From the NCBI GenBank assembly GCA_015657535.1, contig JADHZB010000173.1, positions 1 to 37,853 of the forward strand: a stretch of 37,853 nt of DNA, written 5' to 3'. Below, in pieces: positions 1 to 12,600 of the stretch. A program made the position numbers and the translations under genes. This DNA comes from Nephromyces sp. MM_2019. Its lineage: Eukaryota > Apicomplexa > Aconoidasida > Nephromycida. The notes under the pieces were generated by a model. That model was not told the DNA's origin. It did not search any database and was given only the letters and a program-made list of their open reading frames with translations. Positions within the stretch are counted from its first letter, which is position 1. Each line of letters starts with the position of its first letter.

Positions 1-37
<37 letters not shown>
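1..37. repeat. (TG)n microsatellite
   Basis: An uninterrupted TG dinucleotide run reaches the left edge of the window. It lies in the intron just before the first visible exon at 124, so its full length is unknown. Confidence 0.95.
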
Positions 38-40
<3 letters not shown>

Positions 41-123
41 CTACTGGAGAAAAGCTTTTGCTTAGCCTCATCGGATGCTATAGAATTTGTTTGTGAATCT
101 TCAAAATATTTACTGATTTGCAG

Positions 124-2035
124 CTGGAAAAGCCAAAGATTCTCACATCCTTTGCTCCTGCATTCAATGAATTGGATAATGTTTGGAAAGATGAAGAAGT
201 GGAGATAAAGAAATTTTATGATGATATAAGCAACTTGCAGGGTAATTTGCATGTTTTTCTGTCTGAGATTCCAATGAATTGAAGAAAAAACTAGCATTTA
301 CGATTTTCTTTCGCTGTTTTTATTGAAGATTCCCCTCTTCATCTTCTAGCGTTTTGCGCCTGAATTTTGTGCGGATTTTAAATTTTTTGCTTGATTTGTG
401 TGTGTGTTCTTAGTTTGGGTGTTTTTTGGGTGAAACCTCGGTGACTGTTGCCATTTTGTTGCTCTTTTACATCATTTAGATGTTTTCTTCCTTGAAGATA
501 TTCTTGATTTCATCGCTTTTCAAAGTTATTTGATTCTGTTTCTTCAGAAAGCAGCGATAATGTCAACTTTGGAGTTGAAGCTTCTTCTGATTTTAATAAT
601 ACTCTTTGGGAGAGAAAGGAGCCTGAAGTTAACACTGGTGAAAAGGTGAGCTTCTTGTGAAATTGTGTGTGTGTGTGTCGCTGTATATGTGATTGTATTT
701 GTGGTTGTATTTATAACTTGGTGTGTGAATGTGTGTGCGCTTGTGTGATGGTGTTTCCTTGTGCATGTGTGTGTGATTCTGTGTGGGTGAATGTGTGTGT
801 ATATCATGCAATCGTAGCTTTCCCCTCTTTACATCCCAACTGTGTTTGCAGGCAGCTTCCCTTTACTTTGATGAGTCAGCCCTCAACCGAACTTCTAGAA
901 ATCCCCAATTTTCCTCCTCAACTGTTGGGCTAAGCAGAATCAAAGTAGGTTGACCGTGTGTGTGCGAGGGAAAGCTGATTCTTGGCTTCGCTGATATTAA
1001 AGTTGCACTTGACTAACTCTGATCATGTTTAGTGTGTGTATGGGTTTGTTTTTTTAAAGTCAAGACTTTGAAGATATATCTTGTGTGTTGCGCTCGCTTC
1101 ATGTGTTTTGCTTTCCATTCCTGCGCGCTACTCTCAATTGGTGTGTGCCCCACTAAACTTGTTTGTGCTACTCTCTGTTGGTGTGTGCTACTATCTCTTC
1201 AGGTGTGCTACTCTCCATTCTTGCCTGCCGCTCACCCCTCATTTTCGTGCCCTACATGTGTGTGCTGCTCACCCTTCTTGTGTGTGCCCTACTTGTGTGT
1301 GCTACTCAACCTAGAAGAAGCTACTAAATACCCACCCAGCCATAGCTTTTACATACTCATTTTTGAAGAGTTTCAGTGTACGTACACTCAAATCGCTTAA
1401 CTTTCTCGCTTCTTGGGCACTTCAGAAACGAAGGCGAAGAGCTCTGATGAAGGCTGAAGGCGATGAGATTGCGAATGCTAAGGATATTGTGGAGAAGCAC
1501 CTCATCAGCACCTCCTTTATATCTTCAATGCAGGTTGTCTTCATTAGCTGAGAATACATTGTCTTCTTCTGTGTGTTTGGGGTATACAGGGATATAGATG
1601 AATCTCAGGCAGGTGTTTGTCTATGAGGGCTGGCTAATAAACAGCTTCGAAATTGGGGATTTTGGAGGTACACGGATGAGGGATACACACATGGAGGGCA
1701 CACACATGAGTCACATGAGACATATGAGACACACACACACATGAGTCACATGAGACATATGAGACACACACACGCACATGAGATGCACGCACACAGGCAT
1801 ACACGCAGGACACACCCACGCGAATGGCGCACACGCACACATTCAAACTCGCCTTATCACCTACCTGTTGAAGACTCAATGATTCGGCTGTAAACACAGT
1901 CTTATGCGTTTTTACTTGTTCTTCTGCCTAATGCAGCGAGATTCTAACAAACTTCGACGATTTGACGCTTTGGAGATGCACTCCGAGAGTGAGAATGAAG
2001 AAAACGGAGTTTTCGAAGATACACCCTCTTTTTAG
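124..2035 (+). CDS. 3' part of an unrecognised multi-exon gene
   Basis: Five exons join in frame: 124-241, 548-645, 852-944, 1426-1533 and 1937-2035, with stop TAG at 2033-2035. They give 171 residues of the C-terminus; the 5' part lies outside the window. Each junction has a GT donor and a CAG acceptor, for example CAG at 121-123 and 545-547. No domain is recognised. The protein is charged and probably partly disordered. The fourth exon opens with a basic KRRRR run that could be a nuclear localisation signal, and the last exon is acidic (SESENEENG). The four complete introns are 206-481 nt and carry TG, CA or CTACT-type simple repeats. A reading of the last exon in another frame is also open, so the exact C-terminus is less certain than the gene itself. 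Confidence 0.6.
1706..1775. repeat. Two tandem copies of a 35-bp CA-rich unit
   Basis: A 35-bp unit beginning ATGAGTCACATGAGACATAT occurs twice in a row (1706 and 1741), flanked by irregular ACACAC runs. It lies in the intron between the exons ending at 1533 and starting at 1937. Confidence 0.75.
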
Positions 2036-2674
2036 AAGAATCAGGTGATTCTTTCTTAGTTTATAGCTGGCACACACGCACTCACACACCCACGTACCGA
2101 CATAGCGGCACACACAGACATGCGGGTACCTATATACGCACACGTCAACCACGGACACATGCTACCCACACACGCACCACCCGCACACACATCACCCACA
2201 CACACGGCCCACATAAGCATAGATCAGCTTACTCTTTTGGCTTCCGTTTAACTCCAGAGGATGAAGAATCTCTCAAATTTTGATGTTTATATATTTGTCG
2301 TTGGAAAGCATGTCATACTTTAATGAAGCTTCCTTTCTTTAAGTATATACTTGGAGACTCTTAATCCCCAAAAAATAATGTGTGTGTGTGTGTGTGTGTG
2401 GGCGATTTCTGGAAAGTTTTGTGTGTGTGCCTGTCGTGCATACTTGAATTTCTTGCGTCTTTGCTTTCCTTATGTATTCTAGCTTTTCTGCTTTGTGTAT
2501 GCGTGGTTGCTTTTCTCCAGCGTGCATGTGTGTGTGGTTGATTCTCCAGAACACGTGTGTGTATGATTGCTTCTCCAACACATACTCGTGTGTGTCTTCT
2601 TCTCCCGTACACACCCGTGTGCGTCTGTTTTTTCAACCTGTGTGTGTGTCATTTTCCCGTTTGACGATTGCTAG
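2036..2674. other. Simple-repeat-rich spacer
   Basis: Between the stop of the first gene and the next coding-like segment the DNA is mostly degenerate CA repeat (2068-2215) and TG repeat (2379-2400), with looser TG-rich sequence to 2650. The open frames over these tracts are repetitive (Cys-Val or His-Thr strings) and are not supported as genes. Confidence 0.6.
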
Positions 2675-2852
2675 TCTTAATGCACTACAGCACGAGATAC
2701 GCTATTATCTTCAACAAGGAAATCTCCTGAAAAAGGGCTCAAATTCGTGCCTTGAACTCACTGCTGTTGTGTATTGCGATTATGAGAGGATGAACGTGCT
2801 AGCACACAAGCCTATACTTTATGCAGGAGATGAAGGCTTGCCTTTTCCTTAG
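2675..2852 (+). CDS. Possible terminal exon, unrecognised
   Basis: After a gattgctag acceptor the plus strand stays open to TAG at 2850-2852. It encodes about 58 residues of ordinary, non-repetitive composition, including ALQHEIRYYLQQGNLL and ERMNVLAHKPIL. This stands out against the surrounding TG-rich DNA. Acceptor phase is 2. A donor at 2045 after the preceding gene's last exon could join it only in the alternative frame of that exon, so it may be a second 3' exon of that gene, a separate gene, or chance. No homology is recognised. Confidence 0.3.
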
Positions 2853-3417
2853 TATTTTGCCGCACACAGGCGGCTAGACTGAGGTGTGGGTATAAAAAGA
2901 TGAAGTCGTCAGTAGAGTGTTTAGTAGCAGAGTGTGTGTGGAAGTAGGGTCTGTAGTAGCAGGGTTCGCAGTAGAGTCATTACTAGTAGTCTAATCTGCT
3001 GCTTAAAGAAGTGTAAAGAATAGGACTAATCAGTGGCAGCAAATCATTCTTTAAAAGCAGGTCACTCAGGAGCGGGGATATATGCCACACACAGAAGTGT
3101 ATACACAAGCACAATGTAACACACCTAAGCTCCACACTCACAGCATCTCACACACACACACACACACACACACAATTCAACGCAAGGAAATTACCAGCAG
3201 TCTTTTAGCTGCGGAGCTACTTCATAGGGACATATAGAGAGCACAACACACCGAAGCATAAAAAAGCCCTCCAATGCGATGGTTTCAAAGAGTATTTCAA
3301 GTGGGCCCTATATGACAAGCGTTGTCCACACACACACATACAGAGGCTAACCCAGTAGAGCAGAAATCCTGCACATTTCACCTGCCTAAGTCATGAAAAC
3401 ACACACACGCACACACA
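2853..3417. other. Spacer with no supported gene
   Basis: I see no convincing exon on either strand. The stretch holds CTACT/AGTAG-like irregular repeats (2895-3010), a CA run at 3150-3173, and otherwise unique sequence between two convergent genes. Confidence 0.5.
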
Positions 3418-3587
3418 CTTCTACACATACGCACACATGCACACATACACACACTTCTACACATACGCACACATGCACACGTACACACACTTCTACACAT
3501 ACGCACACATGCACACGTACACACACTTCTACATATACGTACACATGCACACGTACACACACTTCTACATATACGCACACATGCACA

Positions 3588-3624
<37 letters not shown>
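3418..3624. repeat. 36-bp CA-rich satellite plus (AC)n
   Basis: The word CTTCTACA recurs exactly every 36 bp at 3418, 3454, 3490, 3526 and 3562, with CACATGCACAC at a fixed offset. An uninterrupted AC tract follows to about 3624. The array ends seven bases from the stop codon of the giant minus-strand gene, so it lies in that gene's presumed 3' UTR. Confidence 0.9.
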
Positions 3625-3626
<2 letters not shown>

Positions 3627-3630
3627 GCAT

Positions 3631-6600
3631 TCATCTCCTGCCCTTTAAAGGCTGCATGCACTTCAATTCTCCACTTAGCACCATCTCTGGCTCTCCTGCT
3701 TCATCGTCTAATGCGAGAATCGCCACATTTCGTAGGCTTCCAAGGATATTTGCCTCCTTTATGAGTAACAGGCGATCTTCGCATAAATCCACACACTTAA
3801 AGCGACGGCTGGTCTGCTTAGTTAAGGCTGGCTGATGGCTGTAAGCTACTCCGCTAGCTATACATGGCGAACTCACAAAATCGGTCGTGCTACATGCCTC
3901 GAGGGAATGCGGATGAGGAGGCACACACACACTTCCATCTGCCCTTTCCTGCAGCAAAGCTGCTTCTGTGGTGGGCTCTGGGATCGGACTGCTTTCAGGA
4001 AGCGAAACGTTCTGACTTATCCGCTTAGCTCCCTCCTTTGGGGACCCCCCACTTCCTTCCAGAATGGGTTCCCCACCACTTTTGCATTCTCTGTTACCCT
4101 GCCTCATTAACTCCCTACCGCCTCTATCCCCCTCTAGGACCCCCCCCATTAACTCCCCACTACTTTTATCCCCCTCCACAATCCCCCCCCGAAAATCAGC
4201 AGAAACCTCCATCTTCAAGAAGCAGAACTTTGGATATTTTTGAAAGATTCCCTCCTCCTTCATCAGCTTGTAAAGCTCATGCAAGGAGGCTGGGCTAGTA
4301 TAGGAGGGTTTTGTGTGTGAAGTCTTCAAAAGAGTAGTATGAGGGATAAACCCCTGAAGGGTAACAAGGGAGGGATATGAGCAGGAGTCAGATGAGAGCA
4401 TAAAATTCTGGGGGGAGTAAAGTGAGGGTGAGATGTCTACCTCACCCTCCTCCCTCTTGGGGCACTCAGGGAGAGGAGCTTCACATTTACGAAGCATCTT
4501 CTCTCTACCCCCTCCACGTAGTGCAGCGACTTGGCTTGTAGAAGGAAGCAGAGGCTGTCGCAGGGTATTCTGCATATGACTCCTTCCTTCCGCTAGGCAG
4601 TGTGTGTGTGTAGCACTATTCTTTCTTCCAGACATCTCCTCTTCTATGCACAAAAAGGTAGGGAGATAGAAAGAGCTATTCACTTCATTTTGAAAAGCAC
4701 ACACATACGGTTTTCTTGCTGGAAATACACACACTGTGCTTGCGGATGAAGTGCATATACGGTTTTCTCTGGGAAAGTATATTCATCATACACTTTCATA
4801 GCCCCTCCTACAAACCCCCTCAAACCCCCCCAACTAACCCCCACTCCTCCTTCCCAGCAAGAATCAGCATGATGTTAACATACCTGAAAAGGGTAAGACC
4901 ATAACATTGCAAAGAGGTTGAAGACAGGCGACTATTACTGAGCCCTCAAAGGCTATGATCTGCGTAAGTTTGAAGTTAAGCTGCCTTCTATCACGTTGAC
5001 GAAGCAACTGCTCACTTATCTTTAGCACACTGTTGATAGCGTTATCCAGGCTGTTAACACACACATCTTTAACCCCACATAGGGCAGAACTGGGCCTCTT
5101 CAAGAGAAATGCATCGTCAAAGGGGACTTCTGGTAAAAGGGTGAGGTGGTCTAAGGAGGAAGATGGATGATATGAAGAAGCAGGGGGGTGATATGAGGCA
5201 ATAGGGGGGTAATCTAAAGAAGGAGGAGAATGCTCTGAAGTACGGGGGGGGTGCTCTGAGATACCAGGGCTCCCTCCCCGCAGATGGGAAGCTCTTGAGC
5301 GTGGATAACTACTGGGATCTATTGTTGTGCAGGAGAGGCTCTTCATCCACAGGTAGCTCAATGAAGCATCGCCCCCCTCCCTTCTTTCCGGGCTCACATG
5401 CACGCTATTGAATCTACCTTGAAACTCTACACGGTTAGACTGAGGAAAAGCACCCAGAATCTTGGGGAGCAGCTCATTACTAAACCTCTTAACTGATGAA
5501 AGAAAGGCAGAAAGATCTACGAAGTAGCACCTAGGCATCTTCACATCACTTCCTAAACAGGCTGAAGAAGATGCCTCTTTTGCCTTAAAAAGTGGACGAT
5601 TTTCAGTCAAATTTTCCGAATGATCAGCAAAAGAAGAAACAGCAGAAAGCGATGGCTGTTTAGCAGAGTTTATGACGGTTCCTGGGGGGTTTTTCCAGCT
5701 TTTGTGGGAGTATAGAAGTGGGGGGTATTTGCTTTGCTTGCGGTGTTTCCAGGGGGGTATGGAAGTGGGGGGTGCTTCCTTTGGGGAGCTACGTTGGTGG
5801 GGTTGTTCCTTGTTGGCATTCCTCCTTCCCACAGGTGTTACTCTGGCAGCATATCCCTTAGAAACCGGGCTATCAAGCTTTAATTCCAGATTTTGGAAGG
5901 GGGGAAAAGTAGAAATAGCATCACCAACTTCAGTCTTGGCTTGCTCAGCAGCTTCGCGCTCATTCAACTTCATCAGCAGGCAAAGTTCTACAGCTAATGC
6001 CTGCTCTTTAACCTTCTTTTTAGCAAGGTTTTCAACGCCATTCACGGAGTCTTCCTCACACCAACCTTCAAAGAAACAACTTATCAAGCCGTAGAACGGA
6101 TTATGCTGAGGTAGTTCTGAGAAAGGTACTAAATCTTGCATGGCTGATAAGATAAGAAACTCGAGAATTTCAATCATTAAAGCCTTAACTCGCAGCTCAT
6201 GAGGAGAGCTGAGTGAGACCTTCTTCCTCAAAACCTTCCATAGATAACTGAGGCTGCCATCATCCTCGCCAAGCTGATTTTCTCTGAAGAGAAACAGTTT
6301 TTCTGTGTGTGTGAGAGGGAGGATTTCGTTGCCCCCTGCAGTCGATACGATGGTAGAAACTATGTGAGAATCCTCAAAAAAGGGTAACAGCTTATTTACG
6401 GGTGAAGAGGGGGAATCGCTAAGATGAGAGTGTGTGGAGGGTGAAGCTGCTATGTCCGGAGCTCGCTCTTCACGCGTGGTGAGTACTTTAGGAGGTGATG
6501 AGGGTGGAATTCCTCCACCCAATCCAGTAGGTGATGCTTTATTCAACCCGCTTGGTATTCCTTCATAAAAACTACCCCCCAAACCACCCCCCAGACCAAC

Positions 6601-9600
6601 TCCGTCCTCCTTCTTTCCACACACAGAAAGCCACTCCGTCTCAAAACAACCAGCATCTACAACCGCATTAACCAGAGCATCTTTCTTTTCCTCCTCATCT
6701 TCACCGTAGAAATACACTTTCCATGCCTCTTCATTATCCTCCTGCACACCATAAATCTCAAAGAAGCTCAAGACTAAATGTATGCAAGAATCACCAAATT
6801 TTGGAAAGTTTAAGCTCTTCTCTTCCTTCCTGAGATGAACTCTCCTAATACACTCAATGAGTGTGCGAATAGACCAAGGGTATCTAGTGTTTGTGGCAGT
6901 AGACGAAGGACTAACAATAAGAGGGCGGCTTGACTTGCCTATAGTAGCTTCAATGTTTGTTTGATTACCTAAGCTGGTATAGTTAACTTGCTGATTGCTT
7001 CTTATAGCGCGAGAAGGAGGCTTCCAGTGTGTGTCTGGGATTCCACGGGAGTCACCTGTAAAGCAGGCAGACAGGAGCATGATAGCTATGGAGAAGAGTC
7101 TACTAAATGAGGGGTTTAAGCTTAGGGGGAGGTGTCCACGACAAAAGGGTAGATTGTAACGAGGGAGGAGTGGGGGGTAGGCGGGAAAGAATGGAGGGTA
7201 GGGAGGAGTGGGAGGAAGTGAAGGGTAGGTGGGAGGAAGTGAGGGGTTGGGGGGTGAGGGGGGGGATAAGTGCGAGCCACTAAAACCTAGCGACAAGCTA
7301 CGCAGATAGCTGCTGCCTCTTCGAGAAAATTATAGCTCACAGAGAACATCAATTTTCAGGAAAAAAGCAGAATTCTCAGCAAAAACTCAAAACTTACGAT
7401 TCTGATCCTTCAGGTGTGTCTTGATTTCATAAGAAGAGGGAGGATATTCTTTTTGAATATCTTCTCAAAAGCTATAAACCTCTTATTTCCGACAAAATAA
7501 TGGAAAAAAATGCGAGAATGAGCTATCTAGAAGAGATCTTTGAAGTTCCTACGCATACGCCATTGTTTACACCATTGTACGTGTCTGAAGCCTTTGCTTT
7601 GGATTGCTATAATACTCTATCGGAGTTTACACACACACTATGAAGCAGAAACTCTGCCTTTACATCTTTCATACAGGACTTCAAAGCAAAAGAAATAGAG
7701 CTATCTTCGATGCATTAAACTCGCTTTCCCTTTACTTTTATAGTAGTATGTTAAGCGTAGTCTAGAGCCTCTGGTTTCATTGCTTGGGTACACTATAGGA
7801 AAAGGCTCTACCGGAAGAGATGCACACACGAAATCATTCCTCCTTCGCAAACACAATTAAAACTACAATCAATCAAATCTTAACAAGCAGAAGCCAGTAT
7901 AACACGCAAAAAAGTCAGGAGAAAAACCCACACTCACACACATAAATTGCATGAATTTTTACACACACGAAATGAAGAGATTTCTGAAAAAAAATTGGAG
8001 GCATTATAAGCAACGAGTCCATCTCACACACAAACACACAGTAATCCTATTTCACACACAAAACAAACATATTTCGCACGCTGATTCAATTTCACACACA
8101 TGAACCCACTTCACACATGCACTAAACCCATTTCATGCACACTAAACCAGTTTCACACACAAAACCCACTTCACACATGCACTAAACCCATTTCACGCAT
8201 ACGCCAAAGCCATTTCACACACATGAACCCACTTCACACATGCACTAAACCCATTTCATGCACACTAAACCAGTTTCACACACAAAACCCACTTCACAGA
8301 TGCACTAAACCCATTTCACGCATACGCCAAAGCCATTTCACACACAAAGCCTACTTACTCCACTGGAGAACCCCCTGGAAATTCTATTTCTCTTTACCTG
8401 CAGCTTCAGCTGTCAAACCATTCCAACTATCAAACGCCTTTTTCACTTGCTGAAAGTCAGTGCTTTCCTTCTGCCTGCATGCGTATGATAAAAGCCTCTC
8501 AAAAATCTCACGCTTAAGTTCCCTATAAGCCTCTCTTTCACCAACTCCTTGGGTGGGATCATCGGGCAAAGGTGAGCTCGAAGCGCACACACACACCTTG
8601 ATATCTTCACCTTCAGAAGCTCTACCAACATTATCCCTTGAAGGGAAAAAAACCACATAAAAGAGGCTCTCACAGTCTGCAGAAACTGTGAGGTTAGCTG
8701 CAATCACTGAGGGAGGTTGAGGTGACGCGGATAAACACACAAGAGGGGTGAGGTTTGACCCTGAAGCACTCAGAAACAAGGAATGAGAACTATTCTCTCT
8801 GCTGATAGATTCAAGAGAATCTGGCGAATCTGAGCTATCTTTGAATATATTGAGAGGTATAAACGACTTCTTCGCAGTTACTAGCGATGGAGTACTGCGT
8901 AGAGGCTTGTTAGAAAACTTTGGATTCGCGATGGGGGCATCGGTTACCTCGTGTGTGTGCGAAGGCTTGCTCATTGAATGGTGGGAAGGGCGGGAAAAAA
9001 GCGCCTCCTTCTTAGGGTGAGGTCTGCTGGCAAAACTGAATTCCTTCTCTAGCTTTTTCGTGGCTGCTGCAGAGTGGGGATGGGTGGAATGGTGGGGGGG
9101 GTGGCGAGGTGAGTGAGAATGGGAATGGGCGGGGTGGTTGAAGGATGAATGCGAATGGGACTGTCGGGGGGGCTGAGAATATGGGTGGAGGGTTGAGGGT
9201 GAGTAAGAACGGGAATGTGAGTAGTGTGGGTGGGAAGACGAGTGAGAATCTAATTTCCTGGGGGGTTGCAAACTTAAGTACTGAGGGGTGAAGGACGAGT
9301 TAAAGTTAGAAAAAGAGTGAGATGAAGAACCTTGGAGAGGATACCAAGGCTTCTCAAACTGTGGAGCACTGAGGGTAACCGACGTCTCATAAGGGAGTGA
9401 AGCATTCAGAGCTCTCAACTTCGATCTTAGGGTATCGACAGAACTTCTTACTACGTCTATAGTCTTCTTCAATGCACCGAAAGGATGATTCTTATCTACA
9501 ACAAGCAAAACTCGCTTTCTCTGCAGCTTTGAAAGAGATGGAGCTTCATCATCGAATAAATTCATAGTTTTCTCTTCTCGGAGTTTTGGTAAGTATTCAT

Positions 9601-12600
9601 CTCTAGTTCGCACACACAGCTCATCAAAAAAGCGGGAAATGCTAGCAAAAAAGTTCTTCTTTCCAATCGTAATAGCAGTCATGCTGGGTGCATAGGAGTT
9701 GCCTGAAAATGAGTTTAAGAGGCAAATTACAGCATCTTTTGCAGCAAAAACTTATCAATAAGTGCGTGCGTGTGAGATGAGGAAGAAAAGGAGGTGCAAA
9801 CAAAGCAGCATTTGCTATAGAGAGATCGAGTAAGTTTTAGAGATGGGGTATAGCTTGCTAGGAAAAGGAGCAGTGTGAGTTATGTTGGTTGCTAGGTCAA
9901 CAGCAGAGGAAATCTTCAGTTGAGTGTGTACGTACACTGATATACAGGCACCCAGATGCATTTTCTTCACCGGAAAGTTATACATACGCATCATCAATTA
10001 GTGCAGGAAGGGTGCATTGCCTAGCTTAAACAGTGAGTTGAAGTATGTGAAATAGTCTTTTAGGGTATCCTGTATATGTGGAATTTGCTTGGGAGAGGTT
10101 ATTGTATGTGTGGATGCGTCGGAGTGTGGGTGTGCGTGACTACGTGGGTTTTTGGGTGTGTGCGTGTGTACCTACGTACATATGCCGGCATGTGGGTACT
10201 TTGCGAGTGTTTGTATACGCGTGTGGGCACGAGCGTGTGCGTTTGTGCCAGCGTATTTGTGAGCGTACTAAATTATATGTGTGTCTTTATTTGTTTGAGT
10301 GTACTTCTTTGGTGTGTGTGCATGTGGATGGATGATATATATGTAGGCATGTGTGTATGCCTACCTTTTCCTGCCATTCTGTATGCGTGTATAAATAGCT
10401 AGCCTTTCGATGACTATCCCCGAGATTTCTAGTCTTTATTATTGATACTCTTGCTTTATCTCAATATAATAATCTTTAGATAAAACCTCACAATACCTCT
10501 CTCATCTCTCGTTCTCACATTAAAAACTTTCGCACACATAGAAAGAGGAAGATACTTCATCGTTATTACAAGCATCTGAAGAGGGTAGCTTACCAAGCAG
10601 TTGATACGAGTATGCTAACCAATTTATCGGCTAAAAACCTATCGCACTTACTAACTTAGGAATACTACGTGTGTGCGCTAGGTTCTATCGCGATCGAAAG
10701 CTTTGCTTTATACACTGTTTAAAAGAGCAAACACCAGCACATACGCTAATACACACATACAATAGCATAGATTTACTCCTTGCCACGCACACGCATAACA
10801 CAGGTGTCCTGAGCACACACATAGTACAGAACACACATAAAAGAGGCACGCTTCTTAATAAAAACATATCAACTCAACGGCATCTTTCTAGGTCAGATTC
10901 AAACATAACCGTAAACATGCACACACACAACACACAACACACAATCAAACAAACAGACACACGATAAAACAAACACACACACACACACACACATATATAT
11001 ACAAAAACACACACACGCATATACACACAGTAATCTACTCACCTTTGTACGACAAATTCTTCGATTTTTCCTTAATAGTAAAACCATCAGAAGACACGAA
11101 GTGGAGACAGTCTACGTCTAATTGATTAGAGGCTTCCCTTTGAGCATTCCAGCAAGTGTATTCTACAGAAAGCAAAAGAGGGGAAAAAAATTGGGATTTC
11201 ATCCAACACACACAGCATTGGAAGCTCTTTATTTGTATAAACAGGGCTTAACCACCCTTTTTTCGGCCATAATCCTTACGCACTACTAAGGTGAAAACAC
11301 ACACACTTTACAATATACTGCTTAGCAGAATCGCACCCTGAAGAATCATTAATAGCCCACACACACCCACACATCCACACACTCACACCCAAGGGATACA
11401 CCAAGTATCACACCCTCACGCATCCCAATGAGCGATTTTTCAGCATTTTTCAAGCTCCCTTATTCATGAACTCCCATATACAATGACAAACACATAAACA
11501 CATCAACATAAGCATATAAATACGCAATTTTTTCTAAAGTTTAAGCTCGAAAGTGTGTGTAAAGCTTTCCTCACCAGCGTCTGTGGCTTTCATGCGATAA
11601 CCACACACATCTTCAACTATCTGAAACAGCATCGAGGACTTTCCAGCGCCAGGAATACCAACAGGAATCAGAGTGATAATCGATAACTGAAGATGACGGG
11701 TCCTTTCAAAAGAGGAGGGGGTGCGTGCAACATTCGATAAAAGCCCACCGAGAATGGGATCTCTAACTCCTCCCTCTTCTTTCCCTGCCTTCTTGCTTGT
11801 GTGTGAATGTGTGTTTGGAGGAATGGGTGCAGATGTGGTAGAGGCACTTGAATCTGGTGCTTTCGCTTGTTTATGTACGGGAAATTTAGCACATGTGTGC
11901 TTCGAAACAGGCCCAAAAAGGTCAGCAGTAGAACAAGAAGACGAAAAGGAAGGAGAGGGATGAGCAGGAGCACAGAACGAAGACGAGGAAGAAAAATAAG
12001 AAGATGAAGAGGGAGGAGAGAAAGAAAAGGCACAAAAAGTCAAAGAAGAGGAAGAAGAAGAAGAAGACAAAGTAGAAGAGGATGGAGAAAATGAATCAGC
12101 ATTTTTCTTCACTAGATCTTCAAAATTTGAAGCTAGCTTCTCACTATGAATTCTCGGCTCCTTTCCCATACTCACAGGGCTCTGATCTTCAGCATCCAAA
12201 GGCTGAGAAGGCACATCAGAAGAACCCTTCCTTTCCCGCACACGAGCATAATCACCTGCCAACTTTCTCTCATAGGATATCATACGCACCTCACTGGAGC
12301 ATTCTCCTTCAATAAACTTGAAGCATTCATAAATTCCATGAACAAAATCCTTCATGAAGTTACCTTCAAGCTGCAAGAGAGTAGGATATCCACACTCAAG
12401 TAGATTCTGGTCTTCTGCACACGACAGACTACTGTTTTGCTCCTGAAGATCGCTAATAGCAGCTCCCAATCTGTCTCTGAGCACTTCCCTCTTCGCACAC
12501 ACGCTGGACGAGTTTTCAAATTTCACCAATGATTTGGCCTTGTGCCTTCTTCCAAGCAGCTTAGACAAAGACTTTTGACGTATAGTGGCAAAGACGAAGA

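Larger units (their letters stand above)
6650..11700 (-). other. Polynucleotide-kinase module of the giant protein
   Basis: The module is built from four exons. Exon 6 ends with IITLIPVGIPGAGKSS (P-loop lysine, ATP binding). The 120-nt exon 7 (11162-11043) carries NQLDVDCLHFVSSDGFT, where the SSD motif follows a beta strand as in P-loop kinases. Exon 8 carries RVLLVVDKNHPFGALKK, the family's (A/V)DKN motif. Exon 10 carries TRYPWSIRTLIECIRRVH, aligning with the YS-LDALAVF-FRVLQRV segment of plant RLG1. A His/Ser/Pro-rich insertion of more than 250 residues separates the last two. This kinase phosphorylates RNA 5'-OH ends in the known family; activity here is inferred. Confidence 0.6.

Noticed and set aside
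3418..3600. CRISPR-like array (36-bp direct repeats)
   Set aside because: The copies are directly adjacent with no unique spacers, are CA-rich low-complexity sequence, and lie in a eukaryotic gene's 3' region.
3378..3661. Open frames giving Cys-Val or His-Thr strings
   Set aside because: They are translations of the CA/TG satellite. The same holds for similar frames at 544-811, 1634-1897, 2339-2636, 10076-10402, 10671-11087 and 13574-14083.
5672..6094. Plus-strand open frame of 140 codons
   Set aside because: It lies antisense to exon 10 of the giant gene and shows no recognisable motif; composition mirrors the Pro/Ser-rich minus-strand coding.
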